From an uncultured Roseovarius sp. (lineage in GTDB: Bacteria > Pseudomonadota > Alphaproteobacteria > Rhodobacterales > Rhodobacteraceae), in NCBI RefSeq assembly GCF_913057115.1, contig NZ_CAJXNN010000033.1, positions 1 through 37,494 on the forward strand: DNA of 37,494 nt. The letters are read 5' to 3'. Made by a program: the position numbers and the translations under genes. The notes beneath the pieces were generated by a model that had not been told where the DNA came from, searched no databases, and saw only the letters and a program-made list of their open reading frames with translations. Of this stretch, positions 14,467 to 22,743 are shown piece by piece. Position 1 is the first letter of the stretch. Every line of letters begins with the position of its first letter.

Positions 14467-16821
14467 ATGCTATTCGGACTTGACGGCGTCGAGATCGGCC
14501 TGATCATCGTATTCCTTTGCCTCTTCGGGGGCATTCTTTCCGGCTTCCCGGTGGCCTTTGCCATCGGTGGGGCGGGGGTTATTTCCTTCACCATCATCGC
14601 GGCCCTCGACAGTGCGGGCTTGCTCATTCACCAAGCCATCGACACCTCGTCGGATGCCTTCCGCGCGGTGGTGGCCACGGGGCTAAAGCCGGAAAGCATA
14701 TCGGTCTTTACCCATCCGGAGTTACCAAGGGTCGGCATGCCGGTCTTCCCGCAAGGCTGGGAAACCGCGCTTGACCGCAACGTCAGCTTCATCGTCAACC
14801 GCATCAACGAACGCGTCTTGGCGGGCCAGTCGATTGAGACCCTGCTGGCGGTTTTGATGTTCGTGATGATGGGCATCACGCTGGAACGCTCGAAAATCGC
14901 CAATGACCTGTTGACCACCATGGCCAAGGTCTTCGGTCCGCTGCCGGGCGGCTTGGCCGTGTCGGTGGTTGTCGTGGGGGCCTTCCTGGCCGCCTCGACC
15001 GGGATTGTCGGTGCGACGGTGGTGACCATGGGCTTGCTGAGCCTGCCCACCATGCTGCGCAACAACTACAGCCCCGAGATCGCCACCGGTGTGATCTCGG
15101 CCTCGGGCACGCTTGGGCAGATCATTCCACCCTCCATCGTGATCGTTCTGCTTGGCACGCTGGCCGGGGATCTCTATTCCGCCGCGCAGGAGACCCGCGC
15201 GCAGGAGGCCGGGTGCTCGGACGCGTTGACCTATCTGGGCGAACCGGCGGTTGTTTCGGTCGGCACGCTCTTCCAAGCGGCCCTTTTGCCGGGGATCATG
15301 CTGGCGCTGCTTTATGCGCTTTATGCCTTTGGCTATGCGTTGGTTTACCCGTCGCGCGCACCTGCCGTGGAATTGGGCGGCGGTGAGGGCGAGGCCCGCA
15401 CCCGTGGCGAAACCTTCACATGGTTCCTTGGTGTGCCGCTTGGCCTGATAGCCGGTGTCATGCTGCTGGGGCAGGTGAATGTGGTTGGCTCGCAAAACCT
15501 GATCGTGGATACCTTCACCGATGCAGGCACAACCGCCTCGCTGCGCACCAATGTCTCTGAGCAATGTCAGGAAAGCATGATCGAACTGCACGGTCAGGAG
15601 GCATGGGATGCCGCCGTGGCCGAACAGCAAGCCATCGACGATGCCGGGGGCCTTGCCGAAAGCGAACGCCTTTCCCCTGAACAAATCGCCGAGAAGGTGG
15701 CCGAGAAAGAGGCCGCAGCGGCCCCCATCGGCACCGGTGTCGCGATCATCTTCCTGATGTTGTCGCTGATCCTGGCGGTCGCCCGGGGCATCAAGCCGTC
15801 GGCCGATCCCGCGCCACTTCTGGTCGGGGCGCTTGGCGTGGTCTTGGGCCTGATCGTCGATATCCTCTTCATCGCGCCGTCCAGCAGTTCGGGGGCCACG
15901 GTTGTGATGCTCGCCATCCCCTTGGCCCTGGCGCTTTATGGCACTACCCATGCGGCGGGCCGTCTGGCGCAGAACGAGCTGATCAAGGTGGTTTTCCCGC
16001 CCTTGGTTCTGATCGTGGCGGTGCTTGGCTCGATCCTTGGCGGGATCACCAACCCGACCCCTGCCGCCGCGCTTGGCGCGGGTGGGGCGATCATGCTGGC
16101 GGCCTATCGCAAGCTGCAGGATGAGGAACGCTCGGGCAAGATCATCATTTTCGCCACCTTGGCGGTGATCATCGCGATCCTGATCGGCATCAATTTCGAT
16201 CTGCGGATCAACCAGGAGGATGTTCCGTTCGAATCCTGGGTGGCCTTCTTTGCGGCCTATGCGGCCTATCTCTATGCCGCGTTTGGGTTGCTGTTCTCCT
16301 GCTGGGTCTTGTTCACAGGCGGGGTTCTCAGCCCGGTGGTGCGCGAGACTGCCAAGGTGACCTCGATGGTCTTTACCATCCTGATCGGGTCGCAGCTTCT
16401 GAACCTTGTTGTGATCTCTTTCGGGGGTGAGCATTACATCCAGCAATTCCTGAAAAGCTTCGATAACGAGTTCAAGGTCTTCCTGATCGTGATGCTGGTG
16501 CTTTTCGTGCTGGGCTTCGTGCTGGATTTCCTTGAGATCATCTACATCGTCATCCCGATCGTTGGGCCGGTGATCTATGGCGGGACGTTTGACCCGAAAT
16601 GGGTGACCATCATGATTGCGGTGAACCTGCAAACCTCCTTCCTCACGCCGCCCTTTGGTTTCGCGCTCTTCTACCTAAGGGGGGTCGCACCGAAGGAGGT
16701 GACGACGGGCCACATCTATCGCGGTGTTGCGCCCTTCGTCCTGATCCAGGTGGTGGGCTTGGCGATCCTGTGGTTCTTCCCGCAGATCGTGACCATCGTC
16801 CCGGCGCTGATCCCGAATTGA
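14467..16821 (+). CDS. TRAP transporter large permease subunit (DctM family, long form)
   Basis: A 784-residue polytopic membrane protein that should form the sodium-coupled translocation pathway. DctM hallmarks include LLAVLMFVMMGITLERS, VGAFLAASTGIVGATVVTMG, TGVISASGTLGQIIPPSIVIVLLG, GGITNPTPAAALGAGGA and the C-terminal NLQTSFLTPPFGFALFYLRG. Ordinary DctM proteins have about 430 residues. Here an extra block of some 300 residues splits the core: a hydrophilic, Glu/Ala-rich loop (about 360-430) and additional membrane helices. From memory this long form accompanies TakP-type binding proteins. It starts 14 bp after dctQ with a good ribosome site, so the two are co-translated. Confidence 0.9.
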   Translation: MLFGLDGVEIGLIIVFLCLFGGILSGFPVAFAIGGAGVISFTIIAALDSAGLLIHQAIDTSSDAFRAVVATGLKPESISVFTHPELPRVGMPVFPQGWETALDRNVSFIVNRINERVLAGQSIETLLAVLMFVMMGITLERSKIANDLLTTMAKVFGPLPGGLAVSVVVVGAFLAASTGIVGATVVTMGLLSLPTMLRNNYSPEIATGVISASGTLGQIIPPSIVIVLLGTLAGDLYSAAQETRAQEAGCSDALTYLGEPAVVSVGTLFQAALLPGIMLALLYALYAFGYALVYPSRAPAVELGGGEGEARTRGETFTWFLGVPLGLIAGVMLLGQVNVVGSQNLIVDTFTDAGTTASLRTNVSEQCQESMIELHGQEAWDAAVAEQQAIDDAGGLAESERLSPEQIAEKVAEKEAAAAPIGTGVAIIFLMLSLILAVARGIKPSADPAPLLVGALGVVLGLIVDILFIAPSSSSGATVVMLAIPLALALYGTTHAAGRLAQNELIKVVFPPLVLIVAVLGSILGGITNPTPAAALGAGGAIMLAAYRKLQDEERSGKIIIFATLAVIIAILIGINFDLRINQEDVPFESWVAFFAAYAAYLYAAFGLLFSCWVLFTGGVLSPVVRETAKVTSMVFTILIGSQLLNLVVISFGGEHYIQQFLKSFDNEFKVFLIVMLVLFVLGFVLDFLEIIYIVIPIVGPVIYGGTFDPKWVTIMIAVNLQTSFLTPPFGFALFYLRGVAPKEVTTGHIYRGVAPFVLIQVVGLAILWFFPQIVTIVPALIPN

Positions 16822-16844
16822 TCGGCCGTTCGATTTGAATGCTT

Positions 16845-16874
16845 CGCGCGTCCCCGAACGGGGGCGCGCGTTTT
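16845..16874 (+). terminator. Terminator of the TRAP transporter operon
   Basis: CGCGCGTCCCC (16845-16855), loop GAAC, GGGGGCGCGCG (16860-16870; one T-G wobble) then TTTT. A strong intrinsic terminator 24 bp after the DctM stop codon. Confidence 0.85.
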
Positions 16875-16900
16875 CATTTTGGGGACTTAAGCCAGATTTT

Positions 16901-16978
16901 TGTACAAGTTGTACATGACGCGGCACCAAGGCCCGAACTTCTGTACAAAAACCAGGGGGTGAACGTACAGACTGTACA
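16901..16978 (+). repeat. GTAC-palindrome element, copy 1 (TGTACA type)
   Basis: Site A TGTACAAGTTGTACA (16901-16915) is a perfect palindrome around one central base. Site B CGTACAGACTGTACA (16964-16978) is perfect over its inner 13 bases. Their centres (16908, 16971) are 63 bp apart, six helical turns at 10.5 bp. A third TGTACA (16942-16947) lies 36.5 bp from site A and 26.5 bp from site B. The element lies between the operon terminator and the 3' end of the convergent bpt gene, where no promoter is expected. A second copy with the same geometry in opposite orientation is at 25886-25964. The binding factor is unknown. Confidence 0.8.
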
Positions 16979-16982
16979 GAGG

Positions 16983-17810
16983 TTAACGGCTTCGCGGCGT
17001 GGCGGGGCGGCCATCGGGCAGCGAGATGTTGGCCACCTGTTCGGCAATCGGATCGTTGCTCAGCGGGTGGCATTTGGCCTTGTAGTCCGCCGGATCTCGC
17101 ATCTTCTCCCATTGACCGGCGGTGTAGACCTCCAGACCGGAGAACGCCGCCTTGTAGCCCATCTTGGAACTGCCGGGCACCCAGTAGCCCAGGTAGACAT
17201 GCGGCAGCCCATTTTCCCGCGCGATTTCAATGTGATCCAAGATAAGATACGTGCCGAGGCTTTGCCGTGGCAGGTCTGGGTCATAGAAGGAATAGACCAT
17301 GCTGACACCATCGTCCAAGACGTCGGTCAGGCAGACCGCGATGAGTTTGCCCTCCTCGTCGCTATATTCTACCACGCGCGTGCGGATCGGTGTTTCCTCG
17401 ATCATGGCGGCGAACTCGAAGGTGTCCATATCCGCCATACCGCCATTCGCATGGCGGTGCTCAAGGTAGCGCCGGAACAGCTCGTATTGTTCCTCGGTCG
17501 CCCAGGGCGAGGTCGCCCGCCGCATAAGGTGTTGATTGCGCTTGATTGTTTTGCGTTGGCTCTTGCTGGCGGTGAAATCGTTGACGTTGATCCGTGCCGA
17601 CAAACAGGCCGCACAATCGGCGCAGGAGGGCCGGTAAAGCACGTTCTGCGAGCGCCGGAATCCTTGCTTGGACAGGCTGTCGTGCAGGCGCTGCGCGCCC
17701 TCGCCTTGCAGGGCGGTGAACAGCTTGCGCTCCATGCGCCCTTCAAGATAGGGGCAAGGCTGCGGCGCGGTTACATAGAACTGCGGGGCTATTGGAAGTG
17801 TATGACGCAT
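16983..17810 (-). CDS. bpt: Aspartate/glutamate leucyltransferase (N-degron pathway)
   Basis: A 275-residue enzyme of the ATE1/Bpt family, which transfers leucine from Leu-tRNA to N-terminal Asp or Glu of proteins, marking them for ClpS-ClpAP degradation. The N-terminal Cys-rich part ([28 protein letters not shown]) and the C-terminal GNAT-like fold ([41 protein letters not shown]) both match the family in order and length. The ATG at 17810 begins [14 protein letters not shown], also typical. It is the last gene of a minus-strand group with RDD and DUF2852 genes; the spacing to RDD (46 bp) allows co-transcription. Confidence 0.95.
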   Translation of the reverse strand: MRHTLPIAPQFYVTAPQPCPYLEGRMERKLFTALQGEGAQRLHDSLSKQGFRRSQNVLYRPSCADCAACLSARINVNDFTASKSQRKTIKRNQHLMRRATSPWATEEQYELFRRYLEHRHANGGMADMDTFEFAAMIEETPIRTRVVEYSDEEGKLIAVCLTDVLDDGVSMVYSFYDPDLPRQSLGTYLILDHIEIARENGLPHVYLGYWVPGSSKMGYKAAFSGLEVYTAGQWEKMRDPADYKAKCHPLSNDPIAEQVANISLPDGRPATPRSR

Positions 17811-17856
17811 TTCACCGGAACGATATCAACCTTCCCGCCCTGCGCCAAGACCCTAC

Positions 17857-18306
17857 TCAGGATCGCGCTTTGCGGTTGATCGCGACGGTGCCAAGCACAT
17901 GATCTGTCAGGCCCTGGGCGCGGTCTGTCGTCATCATCAGGACCACCGAAACAACCTGCAAAACGACGAAGGCCATGCTAACGCTGTAGCCAAGCGTATG
18001 AAGGAAAGCCATTGAAAGATCAAAGGGTTGGCCATCCATGCGGCGGAATTCGATGGCTGTCAGGCGCATCCCCCAAGTGGCCGAGCCACGGGCGATGGTG
18101 ATAACGCGGTAGGCAAAGCCCACGGTCAGGAAAAGCGCAGGGAAAACAAAGACCCCAAGAAAGCCGGTCAGTGGCAGGATCAGCAGGCAAAAGCCGATGG
18201 TGACGATGGTATCGACCACCCAAGCGATCAGGCGTTTGGCCGGGATATCGCGGTAGAACTCGGGCTGTGTGACAGGGTCGGGGGTGTGCCAGGAATACTC
18301 GGTCAT
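17857..18306 (-). CDS. RDD-family membrane protein
   Basis: A 149-residue protein with three hydrophobic segments (about 27-48, 50-70 and 105-130). The family pattern of one Arg and Asp residues is present: R25 in PAKRLIAWVVD and D32 inside the first helix, followed by GSATWGMRLTAIEF, a usual RDD phrase. RDD proteins are of mostly unknown function; some have been linked to ion exchange. It starts with ATG directly after TCGGTC without a clear ribosome site. It lies between the DUF2852 and bpt genes on the same strand. Confidence 0.88.
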   Translation of the reverse strand: MTEYSWHTPDPVTQPEFYRDIPAKRLIAWVVDTIVTIGFCLLILPLTGFLGVFVFPALFLTVGFAYRVITIARGSATWGMRLTAIEFRRMDGQPFDLSMAFLHTLGYSVSMAFVVLQVVSVVLMMTTDRAQGLTDHVLGTVAINRKARS

Positions 18307-18332
18307 AATGCTTTGGATATAAGGGGCGGCGG

Positions 18333-18356
18333 CGGCCCGGGGAAGGCCCCGGGCCG
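18333..18356 (-). terminator. Perfect GC stem after the DUF2852 gene
   Basis: CGGCCCGGGG (18333-18342), loop AAGG, CCCCGGGCCG (18347-18356): a perfect 10-bp stem in the 57-bp gap between the DUF2852 stop and the RDD start. There is no T-run, so partial termination or mRNA stabilisation is likely. Confidence 0.55.
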
Positions 18357-18363
18357 TGGTTTC

Positions 18364-18789
18364 TCAGGCTTTTTCAGTTTCGTCTTCCGCATGCGGTGCG
18401 GCGGCGGCCTTGGCGCGGTCTTCCATGAACTGGTCGAACTCGGCCTTGTCGCGGGCGTCGCGGAGGCGTTGGAGGAAGGCTTCGAAATTCTCTTGCTCTT
18501 CTTCCAAGCGGCGCAGGGTATCTGCCTTGTAGCTGTCAAAGGCGCTGTTGCCGGTGCTGCGAGAGACATGAAGGTTGCGCGCCATGCGTTTGTTTTTACA
18601 AGTCATTTTTCCACTCCAGATCATATAGGCCAGAAGGGCGAGGCCAAGGGGCCAGACAAGGATGAAAGCCAGAACCATGGCCGCGATCCAAGCGGCTTTG
18701 CCCTTGGAATCAAGCCAATGTTCAGCGCGGGCCAGCCAACCCATGGGAGCGGAGGGGGAGGCAGGGCCGGAGGAGGCGAGCGTGGTCAT
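18364..18789 (-). CDS. DUF2852 membrane protein
   Basis: A 141-residue protein with one clear membrane segment (about 33-57, AAWIAAMVLAFILVWPLGLA followed by LLAYMIWSGKM) and a charged, probably coiled helical C-terminal half (YKADTLRRLEEEQENFEAFLQRLRDARDKAEFDQFM). This combination fits the alphaproteobacterial family DUF2852, of unknown function. The tail is Ala/Glu-rich. The C-terminal charged part probably faces the cytoplasm. The upstream region is unusually rich in regulatory-looking repeats (18819-18895 and 18933-18972), which suggests conditional expression. Divergence from neighbours is not an issue; all adjacent genes run the same way. Confidence 0.88.
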   Translation of the reverse strand: MTTLASSGPASPSAPMGWLARAEHWLDSKGKAAWIAAMVLAFILVWPLGLALLAYMIWSGKMTCKNKRMARNLHVSRSTGNSAFDSYKADTLRRLEEEQENFEAFLQRLRDARDKAEFDQFMEDRAKAAAAPHAEDETEKA

Positions 18790-18818
18790 ATGCGGTGTCC
18801 TTTTGCTGGGTCAGGTTG

Positions 18819-18895
18819 ATGTGAATTCCTTTCACATTGCAAAGATGGGGTGCCCGTCGAACTGCCGCAAGGGCCTATGTGAATGTTTTTTACAT
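18819..18895. promoter_or_regulatory. Two ATGTGAA-N5-TT(C/T)ACAT boxes
   Basis: Box 1 (18819-18837) is ATGTGAA-TTCCT-TTCACAT, with perfect arms. Box 2 (18877-18895) is ATGTGAA-TGTTT-TTTACAT, with one mismatch. Their starts are 58 bp apart. Box 1 lies 30 bp upstream of the DUF2852 start codon. On the minus strand a possible promoter TTGCGG-N17-CATCTT falls between them. The size and symmetry suggest a dimeric regulator; the spacing (TGT-N11-ACA) does not fit PpsR, which uses N12, or Crp, which uses TGTGA-N6-TCACA. Confidence 0.6.
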
Positions 18896-18932
18896 TGAGA
18901 GTGCAAGCCACTGATAGAAAGGCGAAAAACCC

Positions 18933-18972
18933 TGTCTGTATCGCGTCGGTAAAACGTCGGTATTACGTCGGT
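18933..18972. repeat. 11-bp iterons upstream of the DUF2852 gene
   Basis: CGTCGGT occurs at 18944, 18955 and 18966, exactly 11 bp apart, and a degenerate copy TGTCTGT begins at 18933 in the same register. Direct repeats at one helical turn are the usual target of OmpR/PhoB-type response regulators. They lie 144-183 bp upstream of the DUF2852 start and just after the ybaK-type gene. The regulator is unknown. Confidence 0.6.
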
Positions 18973-18989
18973 GTGATTTGCAAGCAGGC

Positions 18990-19457
18990 TCAGGCGGTGA
19001 AATCGCCCTTGAGTGCGCCGGAGATTTTGAGCAGCAGATCGGGGGCGATGCCGAAAAGATGCCGGGGCGTGCCAGCGGCGGCCCAGACCGTGTCGAAGTC
19101 CAAAAGCCGCGGGTCGAAAAAGGCGCGCGGCGGGGTGAGGTGCCCCACGGGCGAGACCCCGCCAATGGCAAAGCCGGTTTGCGCCCGGATAAGCCCTGTA
19201 TCGGCCTTGCCCAAGGGTTCGCCCGCCAAGGTGGCGGCGCGGTCGGCATCCACCTGATTGCCACCGGCGGTGACGAAAAGCACCGCCTCGCCCGACATAT
19301 CGCCGCGAAAGATGATCGACTTGGCGATCTGGTCGATCCTGCAACCGACCAGATCGGCGGCCATTTGCGCGGTGGTGGCTTGTCCGATTTCCTGCGGCTC
19401 GATCTCGCATCCGGCCTCTGCCAAGGCGCAGGTGACGCGTTTCAGGCTTTTGCTCAT
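18990..19457 (-). CDS. YbaK/EbsC-type aminoacyl-tRNA deacylase
   Basis: A 155-residue single-domain protein of the YbaK/ProX superfamily, which hydrolyses mischarged tRNA (for example Cys-tRNA-Pro or Ala-tRNA-Pro). Conserved pieces include KSIIFRGD, AVLFVTAGGNQVD, GFAIGGVSPVGH and the closing SGALKGDFTA region. The GGVSP(V/F)GH motif forms the substrate pocket. It is not fused to a synthetase. It is divergent from glnE and separated from it by 86 bp. The exact tRNA it edits cannot be told from sequence. Confidence 0.9.
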   Translation of the reverse strand: MSKSLKRVTCALAEAGCEIEPQEIGQATTAQMAADLVGCRIDQIAKSIIFRGDMSGEAVLFVTAGGNQVDADRAATLAGEPLGKADTGLIRAQTGFAIGGVSPVGHLTPPRAFFDPRLLDFDTVWAAAGTPRHLFGIAPDLLLKISGALKGDFTA

Positions 19458-19543
19458 GCCCCGGACTCCTATTCGCGTTTTGACGCACTATTCCAAGCCC
19501 ATGCGGCATTGACCAGCCCCGAATGCCGGGTATCACTTGGCAC

Positions 19544-22330
19544 ATGGATTTTTCGTCACGCATCACCCGCTTGCCCCGCGCCCATGACCCCGACCAAGGG
19601 GCCGAGGCGCGCGCCTTGTTTTCTGGCTTGCGCGAAGGTCTGGCCGATTTGGTAGAGGGTGCAGCGGGATCAAGCCCGTACCTCAAGACCTTGATTGAAA
19701 AGGAAAAGGAATGGCTTCCCGGAGCGTTCAATGACCCAGAGGCTGCTCTGGATACGCTTTTTGCCGATCTGCGCGAGGTCGCGGCCGAGGCTCTGCCCGG
19801 GGCCTTGCGGCAAGGCAAGCGGCGGGTGGCCTTGATGGCCGGGCTGGCCGATCTGGCGGGCGTTTGGCCGTTGGAGGAGGTCACCGGGCGGTTGACCGAG
19901 TACGCCGACCTGGCGACCGATCTGGCGATGAAGGCTTGCGTGGGGGCCGAGATCAAGCGCGGCAAGCTGCCGGGCGCGACCGAAGACGACATCGCCACGG
20001 CGGGCGGTATGGTGGCACTGGCCATGGGGAAAATGGGGGCGGGGGAGCTGAACTATAGCTCTGACATCGACCTGATTTGCCTCTTCGACGAGACCCGCTT
20101 TGACCCGGATGATTATCACGAGGCGCGGTCCAGCTTCGTGCGCGCGACCCGCAAGATGGCGGCGATGCTGAATGACCGGACGGCCGATGGATATGTCTTT
20201 CGCACCGACCTGCGCCTGCGGCCCGATCCAAGCGTGACGCCGGTGTGCATGGCGATGGCGGCGGCGGAAACCTATTACGAAAGCCTTGGCCGCACATGGG
20301 AACGCGCGGCCTACATCAAGGCGCGGCCCTGTGCGGGGGATATCGAAGCGGGCTGGAGTTTCCTGGAGACATTGCGGCCGTTCGTGTGGCGCAAGCATCT
20401 GGATTTTGCGGCCATCGAAGACGCGCACAACATGCGCCTGCGCATTCGGGAGCATAAGGGGTTAGGCGGGCCTTTGACCTTGCCGGGCCACAACATGAAG
20501 CTGGGGCGCGGGGGCATTCGGGAAATCGAGTTTTTCACCCAAACCCGGCAGATCATCGCCGGGGGCCGGGACCGTGATTTGCGGGTGCGCGGAACGGTTG
20601 AGGGTTTGGCGCGACTGGCCGAGAAAGGCTGGATTCCAGAGGATGCGGCGGAGGTTTTGACCCGGCACTACCGGTTCCATCGCGAGGTGGAGCATCGGTT
20701 GCAAATGCTGCGCGATGCCCAGACCCATGACTTGCCAACCTCGGAGGAAGAGTTTGACCGGCTGGCCGATTTCATGGGACGAAACACGGCGGAGTTGAAG
20801 GCCGAGATTCTTGAGCGGCTGACCGAGGTGCATGACCTGATCGAAGGGTTCTTTGCGCCGGAAAATGGCGAGGCCGATGGGGAGGGGAACGAAGGGTTCG
20901 ACGAGGAGGTGTTGAACCGTTGGCCCAGTTACCCCGCGCTACGCTCACAACGGGCGGTGGAGATTTTCAAGCGGCTGCGGCCTGAAATCCTGTCGCGGTT
21001 GGCGCAAACCGCGCATCCGCATGAGGCGCTTTTGGCCTTTGACGGGTTCTTGGCGGGCCTGCCGGCGGGGGTGCAGGTGTTTTCGCTGTTCGAGGCCAAT
21101 CCGCAACTGGTGGATTTGCTTTTGGATATCGCCGGCACATCGCCCAAGTTGGCGGCGCATCTGTCGCGCAATGCAGGCGTGTTCGATGCGGTGATCGCCG
21201 GGGATTTCTTTGCTGACTGGCCGGGACGGGAGGCTTTGCAAGACGAGCTTTCGGCGCGGATGGCGGCGGAAGAAGATTACGAGCGCAAGTTGGACAGCGC
21301 CCGGCGTTGGATGAAGGAATGGCATTTCCGGGTTGGCGTCCATCACCTGCGCGGGCTTGTCGATGCTGATGCGGCAGGCCAGCAGTATGCTGACTTGGCG
21401 GGGGCTGTGATTGGCGCGGTCTGGCCCGTTGTCCAAGCGCAGTTTGCCGAGAAGCATGGCCCCCCGCCGGGGCGCGGAGCGGTGGTGCTTGGTATGGGCT
21501 CGCTTGGCGCCGAGCGGTTGAATGCCGGGTCTGATCTGGACCTCATTGTGATTTATGATGCGGCGGGTGTGGAAAGCTCTGAAGGGCGCAGGCCCTTGGC
21601 AGCGCGGCCCTATTATGCGCGGCTGACGCAGGCGATGATCACCGCGCTGACCGCGCCGATGGCGGAAGGGCGTTTGTACGAAGTGGATATGCGCCTGCGG
21701 CCTTCGGGCAATCAGGGGCCTGTGGCAACCGGGTGGCATTCATTCCGCGAGTATCAGCGCAACGAGGCTTGGGTCTGGGAGCATCTGGCGCTGACCCGCG
21801 CGCGGGTGATTGCCGGGCCGGATGCTCTGGCGCGGGATGTCGAAGGGTTTCGCGCGGAGTTGCTGGCCGTGGCGGGGGAGCCGTCGAAGGTCTTGCAGGA
21901 AGTGGCCAAGATGCGCGCCCGGATCGCCGATGCGAAATCCCCCGATGGGCCGTGGGATGCAAAACTGGGGCCGGGGCGGTTGCAGGAGGTGGAGCTTCTG
22001 GCGCAGGCCTGTACCTTAATCGCGGGCCGGGACGAGCGGGACGTGGCCGCCGGCTTGCAGGCAGGTGTCGCAATCGGCTTGCTGGATGACGGCGAGAGAG
22101 AGGCGCTTGCCCGTACCTATGGGCTTTGCTGGACCTTGGTGCAGGCCTCGAAGTTGCTCAGTGACCGGGCGCTTGACCCGGAAGCTATCGGCGAGGGCGG
22201 CAAGGCTTTTGTCCTGCGTGAAAGCGGGTTTGAAACGATTGCGGCGCTAGGGGCCGCATTGGAAGAGGAAACCGGGAAGGCAGGGGTCGTGATCAATGCG
22301 GCCCTCGACCGCCAGCCCAGGCAGGTGTGA
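19544..22330 (+). CDS. glnE: Glutamine synthetase adenylyltransferase/deadenylase
   Basis: Bifunctional enzyme of about 928 residues, the usual length, that attaches AMP to glutamine synthetase or removes it in response to PII signalling. Two nucleotidyltransferase domains are visible: the N-terminal deadenylase (MGKMGAGELNYSSDIDLI, about 162-178) and the C-terminal adenylylase (GMGSLGAERLNAGSDLDLI, about 649-668). Each is followed by a helical PII/GlnB-responsive domain. I prefer ATG 19544 because the protein then begins MDFSSRITRLPR, like relatives I recall; ATG 19523 adds seven unlikely residues. Neither start has a strong ribosome site. A small conserved gene follows after one base. Confidence 0.95.
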   Translation: MDFSSRITRLPRAHDPDQGAEARALFSGLREGLADLVEGAAGSSPYLKTLIEKEKEWLPGAFNDPEAALDTLFADLREVAAEALPGALRQGKRRVALMAGLADLAGVWPLEEVTGRLTEYADLATDLAMKACVGAEIKRGKLPGATEDDIATAGGMVALAMGKMGAGELNYSSDIDLICLFDETRFDPDDYHEARSSFVRATRKMAAMLNDRTADGYVFRTDLRLRPDPSVTPVCMAMAAAETYYESLGRTWERAAYIKARPCAGDIEAGWSFLETLRPFVWRKHLDFAAIEDAHNMRLRIREHKGLGGPLTLPGHNMKLGRGGIREIEFFTQTRQIIAGGRDRDLRVRGTVEGLARLAEKGWIPEDAAEVLTRHYRFHREVEHRLQMLRDAQTHDLPTSEEEFDRLADFMGRNTAELKAEILERLTEVHDLIEGFFAPENGEADGEGNEGFDEEVLNRWPSYPALRSQRAVEIFKRLRPEILSRLAQTAHPHEALLAFDGFLAGLPAGVQVFSLFEANPQLVDLLLDIAGTSPKLAAHLSRNAGVFDAVIAGDFFADWPGREALQDELSARMAAEEDYERKLDSARRWMKEWHFRVGVHHLRGLVDADAAGQQYADLAGAVIGAVWPVVQAQFAEKHGPPPGRGAVVLGMGSLGAERLNAGSDLDLIVIYDAAGVESSEGRRPLAARPYYARLTQAMITALTAPMAEGRLYEVDMRLRPSGNQGPVATGWHSFREYQRNEAWVWEHLALTRARVIAGPDALARDVEGFRAELLAVAGEPSKVLQEVAKMRARIADAKSPDGPWDAKLGPGRLQEVELLAQACTLIAGRDERDVAAGLQAGVAIGLLDDGEREALARTYGLCWTLVQASKLLSDRALDPEAIGEGGKAFVLRESGFETIAALGAALEEETGKAGVVINAALDRQPRQV

Positions 22331-22331
22331 G

Positions 22332-22601
22332 ATGAACAAAGACCCGTTGGACCCCAAGCGCCTCATTCGGGAGGCCTATAATATCGACGGCATCGAAAAA
22401 CCCGAGTGCCGGTCCATTTTCCTGGATTGGGCGCTGTCGCTTCCAGAGGGGCAGGAAAGCCGTGGGGCGATCATGGTGATGCTGGAGCAATACCGCGGTC
22501 ATTACCCCGAACATCCGATGACAGAGGTTCTGTCGGAAGGCTTGGAGGCCGCGCGGGCACCCCGGCGACGTGGCGGTTGGCGCAGCCGCGATAGATCATG
22601 A
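22332..22601 (+). CDS. Small protein following glnE
   Basis: An 89-residue cytoplasmic protein whose ATG lies one base after the glnE stop, so it is almost certainly co-translated with it. It begins MNKDPLDPKRLIREAYNIDG and has the phrase ECRSIFLDWALSLP; the C-terminus is Arg-rich. I recall similar short proteins after glnE in other Rhodobacteraceae, without known function. The linkage suggests a nitrogen-related role, which is inference. It contains a single Cys and no membrane segment. Confidence 0.82.
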   Translation: MNKDPLDPKRLIREAYNIDGIEKPECRSIFLDWALSLPEGQESRGAIMVMLEQYRGHYPEHPMTEVLSEGLEAARAPRRRGGWRSRDRS

Positions 22602-22743
22602 AACGCGGGGATTGCTGCGCGGCGCGGAGCATTCATGACATCGAAGCACCACGCGATTGTACCTTATTTGTCTAAAATGCGCCTCAATTCGGGGTCAGTG
22701 TCTCCTCCAAACGCATGGGTGAGAACCACCCGAGGAGGATACC

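Noticed and set aside
14722..16632. 636-codon open frame antisense to the DctM gene
   Set aside because: Its composition is that of a shadow of a GC-rich gene (rich in His, Arg, Asp, Gln), it has no ribosome site or domain, and the opposite strand encodes a clear DctM.
18820..18836. PpsR or Crp site
   Set aside because: TGT-N11-ACA and TGTGA-N7-TCACA are each one base off the required spacing, so neither regulator is supported.
18944..18972. CRISPR or replication-origin iterons
   Set aside because: Only three exact 7-bp repeats at 11 bp, no spacers, no rep gene or DnaA boxes nearby; a transcription factor site fits better.
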